Shown piece by piece: positions 7,509 to 9,250 of a stretch of 9,250 bases of DNA (the stretch's first letter is position 1; every line of letters begins with the position of its first letter). The position numbers were made by a program, and so were the translations under genes. The notes under the pieces were generated by a model. It was not told where the DNA came from and ran no database searches. It saw nothing but the letters and a program-made list of their open reading frames with translations. Origin of the DNA: CAZTKP01 sp964614215 (GTDB lineage Bacteria > UBP6 > UBA1177); assembly GCA_964614215.1 (NCBI GenBank), contig CAZTKP010000109.1, positions 1 to 9,250 on the forward strand. Direction: 5' to 3'.

Positions 7509-8519
7509 ATGCTTAAAAGCTCAATGAGAAGAGATCCTCTGAATAACTGCTGGGTTATCTTCGCTCCGGAAAAAGTGAACTCGATAATAAAGGAGAGTTC
7601 AGAAAAGGAGGCTAAGTTTGATATAAATCCGTATCTTCCCGGTCTTGAACATGCAACGGGCAGGGATATTCTTCGGAAAGTTAATCCCGCTTATGCAGAT
7701 AAAGGCTGGTCCTCGAGAGTTTTTCCGGCTAAGAATCCAATTCTGAAGGTCGAGACAGAGAAGAGATCTAAAGGTAACGGAGTTTATGATGAAATGCTGA
7801 GAGTAGGGGCTCATGAAGTTGTTGTCGAGACCCCGAGAAGCAATGTCTACTTTGATAAACTGTCGATAGAGGAGATCGCCGACGCCTTAAGTATCGTCAG
7901 AGACCGTATCGGTGATCTTAAGAACGATTCAAGGTTCAGATATATTCTTGTCAGTAAGAACAAGGGAAAGGAATCCGGAGGGACTATTGATCATAACTAT
8001 TCGGAAATAAAGGCTTTTCCGTTCGTTCCGCCAACGGTTCAGAAAAAAGTTGATAACTGTATTGAATATTACAACAGAAAGGAGCGCTGTCTTATCTGTG
8101 ATATCGTTGAACAGGAGCTTGAGGATAGATCAAGGATAGTTTTTGAAAGCGAACTTTTTCTTGCCATCTGTCCCTATGCAAGCAGATTTCCCTTTGAGAT
8201 CATGATAATTCCCAAGAGACATAAGAATATTTTCGACAATGTGAATCCCGAAGCCTTGAAGGACCTAGCTGTAACAGCAAAAACTGTTTTCGGCAAGATG
8301 AGAAAGGCTCTCAACGCTCCTGCCTATAACTGTGTTTTCCACTATCATCCCGTTAACAGCGGACCAAAAGAACACATCGAATCTCTTGCCTATCACTGGC
8401 ATATCACGATAATTCCGAGAATCACAACCCTTACATCCGATATGTTTGAAAGCGGAGTCTACGTCAATCCGACATTTCCTGAAAATGCCGCTGAATTTAT
8501 GAGAAATATCAGCGAGTAA
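7509..8519 (+). CDS. galT: GalT-family nucleotidyltransferase-like protein with altered active site
   Basis: This 336-residue protein matches the galactose-1-phosphate uridylyltransferase (GalT, HIT superfamily) fold throughout: RRDPLNNCWVIFAPE at 7-21, GAHEVVVETP at 100-109, AFPFVPP at 169-175, CLICDI at 194-199, RFPFEIMIIPKRH at 226-238, YHWHITIIPR at 295-304 and a terminal YVNPTFPENAAEF. The active-site triad, normally HPH, reads His162-Asn163-Tyr164. The second His, which in E. coli GalT is the residue that becomes nucleotidylated, is therefore Tyr. The usual N-terminal CPFCPG zinc site is NPYLPG at 40-45, though His102 remains. Overall conservation suggests a folded, selected protein, so it may be a non-catalytic relative or use different chemistry. 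Its place as last operon gene suggests a link to hexose-1-phosphates or ADP-glucose. The symbol marks the family only. Confidence 0.85.
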   Translation: MLKSSMRRDPLNNCWVIFAPEKVNSIIKESSEKEAKFDINPYLPGLEHATGRDILRKVNPAYADKGWSSRVFPAKNPILKVETEKRSKGNGVYDEMLRVGAHEVVVETPRSNVYFDKLSIEEIADALSIVRDRIGDLKNDSRFRYILVSKNKGKESGGTIDHNYSEIKAFPFVPPTVQKKVDNCIEYYNRKERCLICDIVEQELEDRSRIVFESELFLAICPYASRFPFEIMIIPKRHKNIFDNVNPEALKDLAVTAKTVFGKMRKALNAPAYNCVFHYHPVNSGPKEHIESLAYHWHITIIPRITTLTSDMFESGVYVNPTFPENAAEFMRNISE

Positions 8520-8535
8520 GTTTCGTACTTTTTTG

Positions 8536-8619
8536 TTTGGGGCGGTCTGCACAGCCTATTGCAATTCAACGTGTAACGGATACAATGAAAGCAGCTGTGA
8601 AATAGATGACGGATGGTAA
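8536..8619 (+). pseudogene. Remnant of a cysteine-repeat protein gene
   Basis: Just after the GalT-like stop, one frame reads TAYCNSTCNGYNESSC and ends with TAA at 8617-8619. The cysteine spacing (C-x3-C-x7-C) and the GY pair match the ends of repeats 1 and 2 in the lipoprotein at 1327, for example TASCKDDCSGYDEENC, with 8 of 16 residues identical. There is no start codon, ribosome-binding site, signal peptide or complete repeat. It reads as the surviving 3' end of a related gene, cut at its upstream side. Its stop codon coincides with the start of the palindromic element. The short length leaves some room for chance. Confidence 0.55.
8559..8586 (+). promoter_or_regulatory. Possible promoter for the downstream lipoprotein
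   Basis: TTGCAA (8559-8564) and TACAAT (8581-8586) are 16 nt apart, the same geometry and -10 box as the promoter at 1267. It lies inside the gene remnant. A transcript from here would carry the whole palindromic element in a leader of about 135 nt. Weak evidence. Confidence 0.22.
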
Positions 8620-8715
8620 CTCATCCCCCAACCCCTTCTCTCTAGGGAAAGAAGGGGAGCTTAACCCTCTTTTTAAAAGAGAGGGTGGACTGAGTTTACG
8701 AAGGCCGGGTGAGTT
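8618..8715. repeat. Palindromic MITE/REP-like intergenic element
   Basis: This 98-bp element is bounded by an inverted pair, AACTCATCC (8618-8626) and GGGTGAGTT (8707-8715), complementary at 8 of 9 bases plus one G-T pair. Inside are two hairpins. The first is CCCCTTCT (8632-8639) with AGAAGGGG (8650-8657), an 8-bp perfect stem. The second is ACCCTCT (8664-8670) with AGAGGGT (8680-8686), with AT pairs near the loop. C-rich and G-rich composite palindromes of this style are widespread as dispersed repeats in bacterial genomes. No transposase is present. Neither hairpin is followed by a T-run, so a terminator role is not clear. Only one copy is visible here. Confidence 0.6.
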
Positions 8716-8727
8716 TGGAGGAATTCA

Positions 8728-9250
8728 ATGCGTAACATATTAATCATATTTATCATATCTCTCATTCTTTTCTGGTCGTGTACCTCGTGTAATGAGAGTA
8801 AGCCTCAAGCAGATATTGACACTCAGGATAATGATACGGCTGAAATCTCTGATATAGACTCTGTTGTGGATGAAGCTCCTGATCCAGATTATGCCGATGT
8901 TGAAATTCAGGATAGTGATGCTGACGTTGATATTTCGGTTGAATGTCTTGATCTGAAGATACAGGAAAATGTTATTAACACCCCATTCCCATTCACGGAT
9001 AAGGACGGCAAGCCAACATTCTGCCGTCCGGGCTGTGATACACCCACTGAAACTGACCCTCAGTGTGTGAGAAACATCTGGGAATGGAGAAACTGGGAAA
9101 ACCAGCAGAAATATCTGGAAAAAGAAGCAGAAGATTCTGATCAGACATATATCAGATCCTGTTATCCATGGCCCTGTGTGCTGCCGGATATGAAGGCAGA
9201 TTCTACGCTTGAAACATTTAACAGCAAATGTGACAGATGGCTGACTGTAA
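8728..9250 (+). CDS. Acidic-spacer lipoprotein, C-terminus beyond window
   Basis: ATG 8728 follows GGAGG (8717-8721) by 6 nt, and the frame stays open for 174 codons to the window edge. The signal peptide (MRNILIIFIISLILFWSC) predicts lipidation at Cys18, with a second Cys at 21 (CTSC). Residues 27-71 are an Asp-rich spacer like those of the other two lipoproteins. From Cys73 onward the protein is rich in Cys, Trp and Pro, with motifs such as CRPGCDTP at 98-105, VRNIWEWRNWENQQ at 113-126 and CYPWPCVLP at 144-152. I do not recognise the domain. The cysteine pattern suggests disulfide bonds in an exported domain, but it differs from the six-cysteine repeats of the protein at 1327. The palindromic element just upstream ends 12 nt before the start codon. 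Gene call strong, function unknown. Confidence 0.88.
   Translation, partial: MRNILIIFIISLILFWSCTSCNESKPQADIDTQDNDTAEISDIDSVVDEAPDPDYADVEIQDSDADVDISVECLDLKIQENVINTPFPFTDKDGKPTFCRPGCDTPTETDPQCVRNIWEWRNWENQQKYLEKEAEDSDQTYIRSCYPWPCVLPDMKADSTLETFNSKCDRWLTV

Noticed and set aside
8515..8536. Possible intrinsic terminator after the GalT-like gene (weak AAGT/ACTT hairpin before a T-run)
   Set aside because: The stem is only about 4 bp and AT-rich, too unstable to call a terminator.
8618..8715. CRISPR or tandem array reading of the C-rich/G-rich repeats
   Set aside because: There are no direct repeats with regular spacers; the structure is a set of inverted repeats.

Overview
The window looks like chromosomal DNA from an uncultured Gram-negative bacterium. 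The lineage is probably delta-proteobacterial or Myxococcota-like. The basis is three exported lipoproteins with Asp/Glu-rich spacers, one of which carries six-cysteine repeats of the myxobacterial disulfide-repeat type, with moderate GC and frequent AGA and ATA codons. The lineage is an inference. No phage, plasmid, CRISPR, tRNA or rRNA signal was seen.

Layout. Positions 1-1163 hold a minus-strand lipoprotein with a calcium-type VCBS/FG-GAP beta-propeller, cut by the window edge. Positions 1164-1326 are a divergent control region with two convincing sigma70-like promoters facing away from each other and an interrupted palindrome between them. Positions 1327-8519 are a tight five-gene plus-strand operon with stop-to-start gaps of 9, 12, 3 and 17 nt: a cysteine-repeat lipoprotein, a phosphoglucomutase/phosphomannomutase, ADP-glucose pyrophosphorylase (GlgC), a GH57 alpha-glucan-active enzyme, and a GalT-family protein. 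Positions 8520-8727 hold a decayed remnant of a cysteine-repeat gene and a 98-bp palindromic MITE/REP-like element. Positions 8728-9250 begin a third acidic lipoprotein, cut by the window edge. No stretch longer than 300 bases lacks a gene.

How the genes fit together. The mutase interconverts glucose-6-P and glucose-1-P. GlgC turns glucose-1-P and ATP into ADP-glucose, the donor for glycogen synthesis. The GH57 protein would trim, transfer or branch the alpha-glucan. The GalT-like protein would normally move nucleotidyl groups between sugar phosphates. Glycogen synthase is not in the window. Two things stand out. The GalT-like protein lacks the catalytic nucleophile histidine (HNY in place of HPH) and the usual N-terminal zinc cysteines. 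A secreted disulfide-rich lipoprotein is the first gene of an otherwise cytoplasmic glycogen operon.
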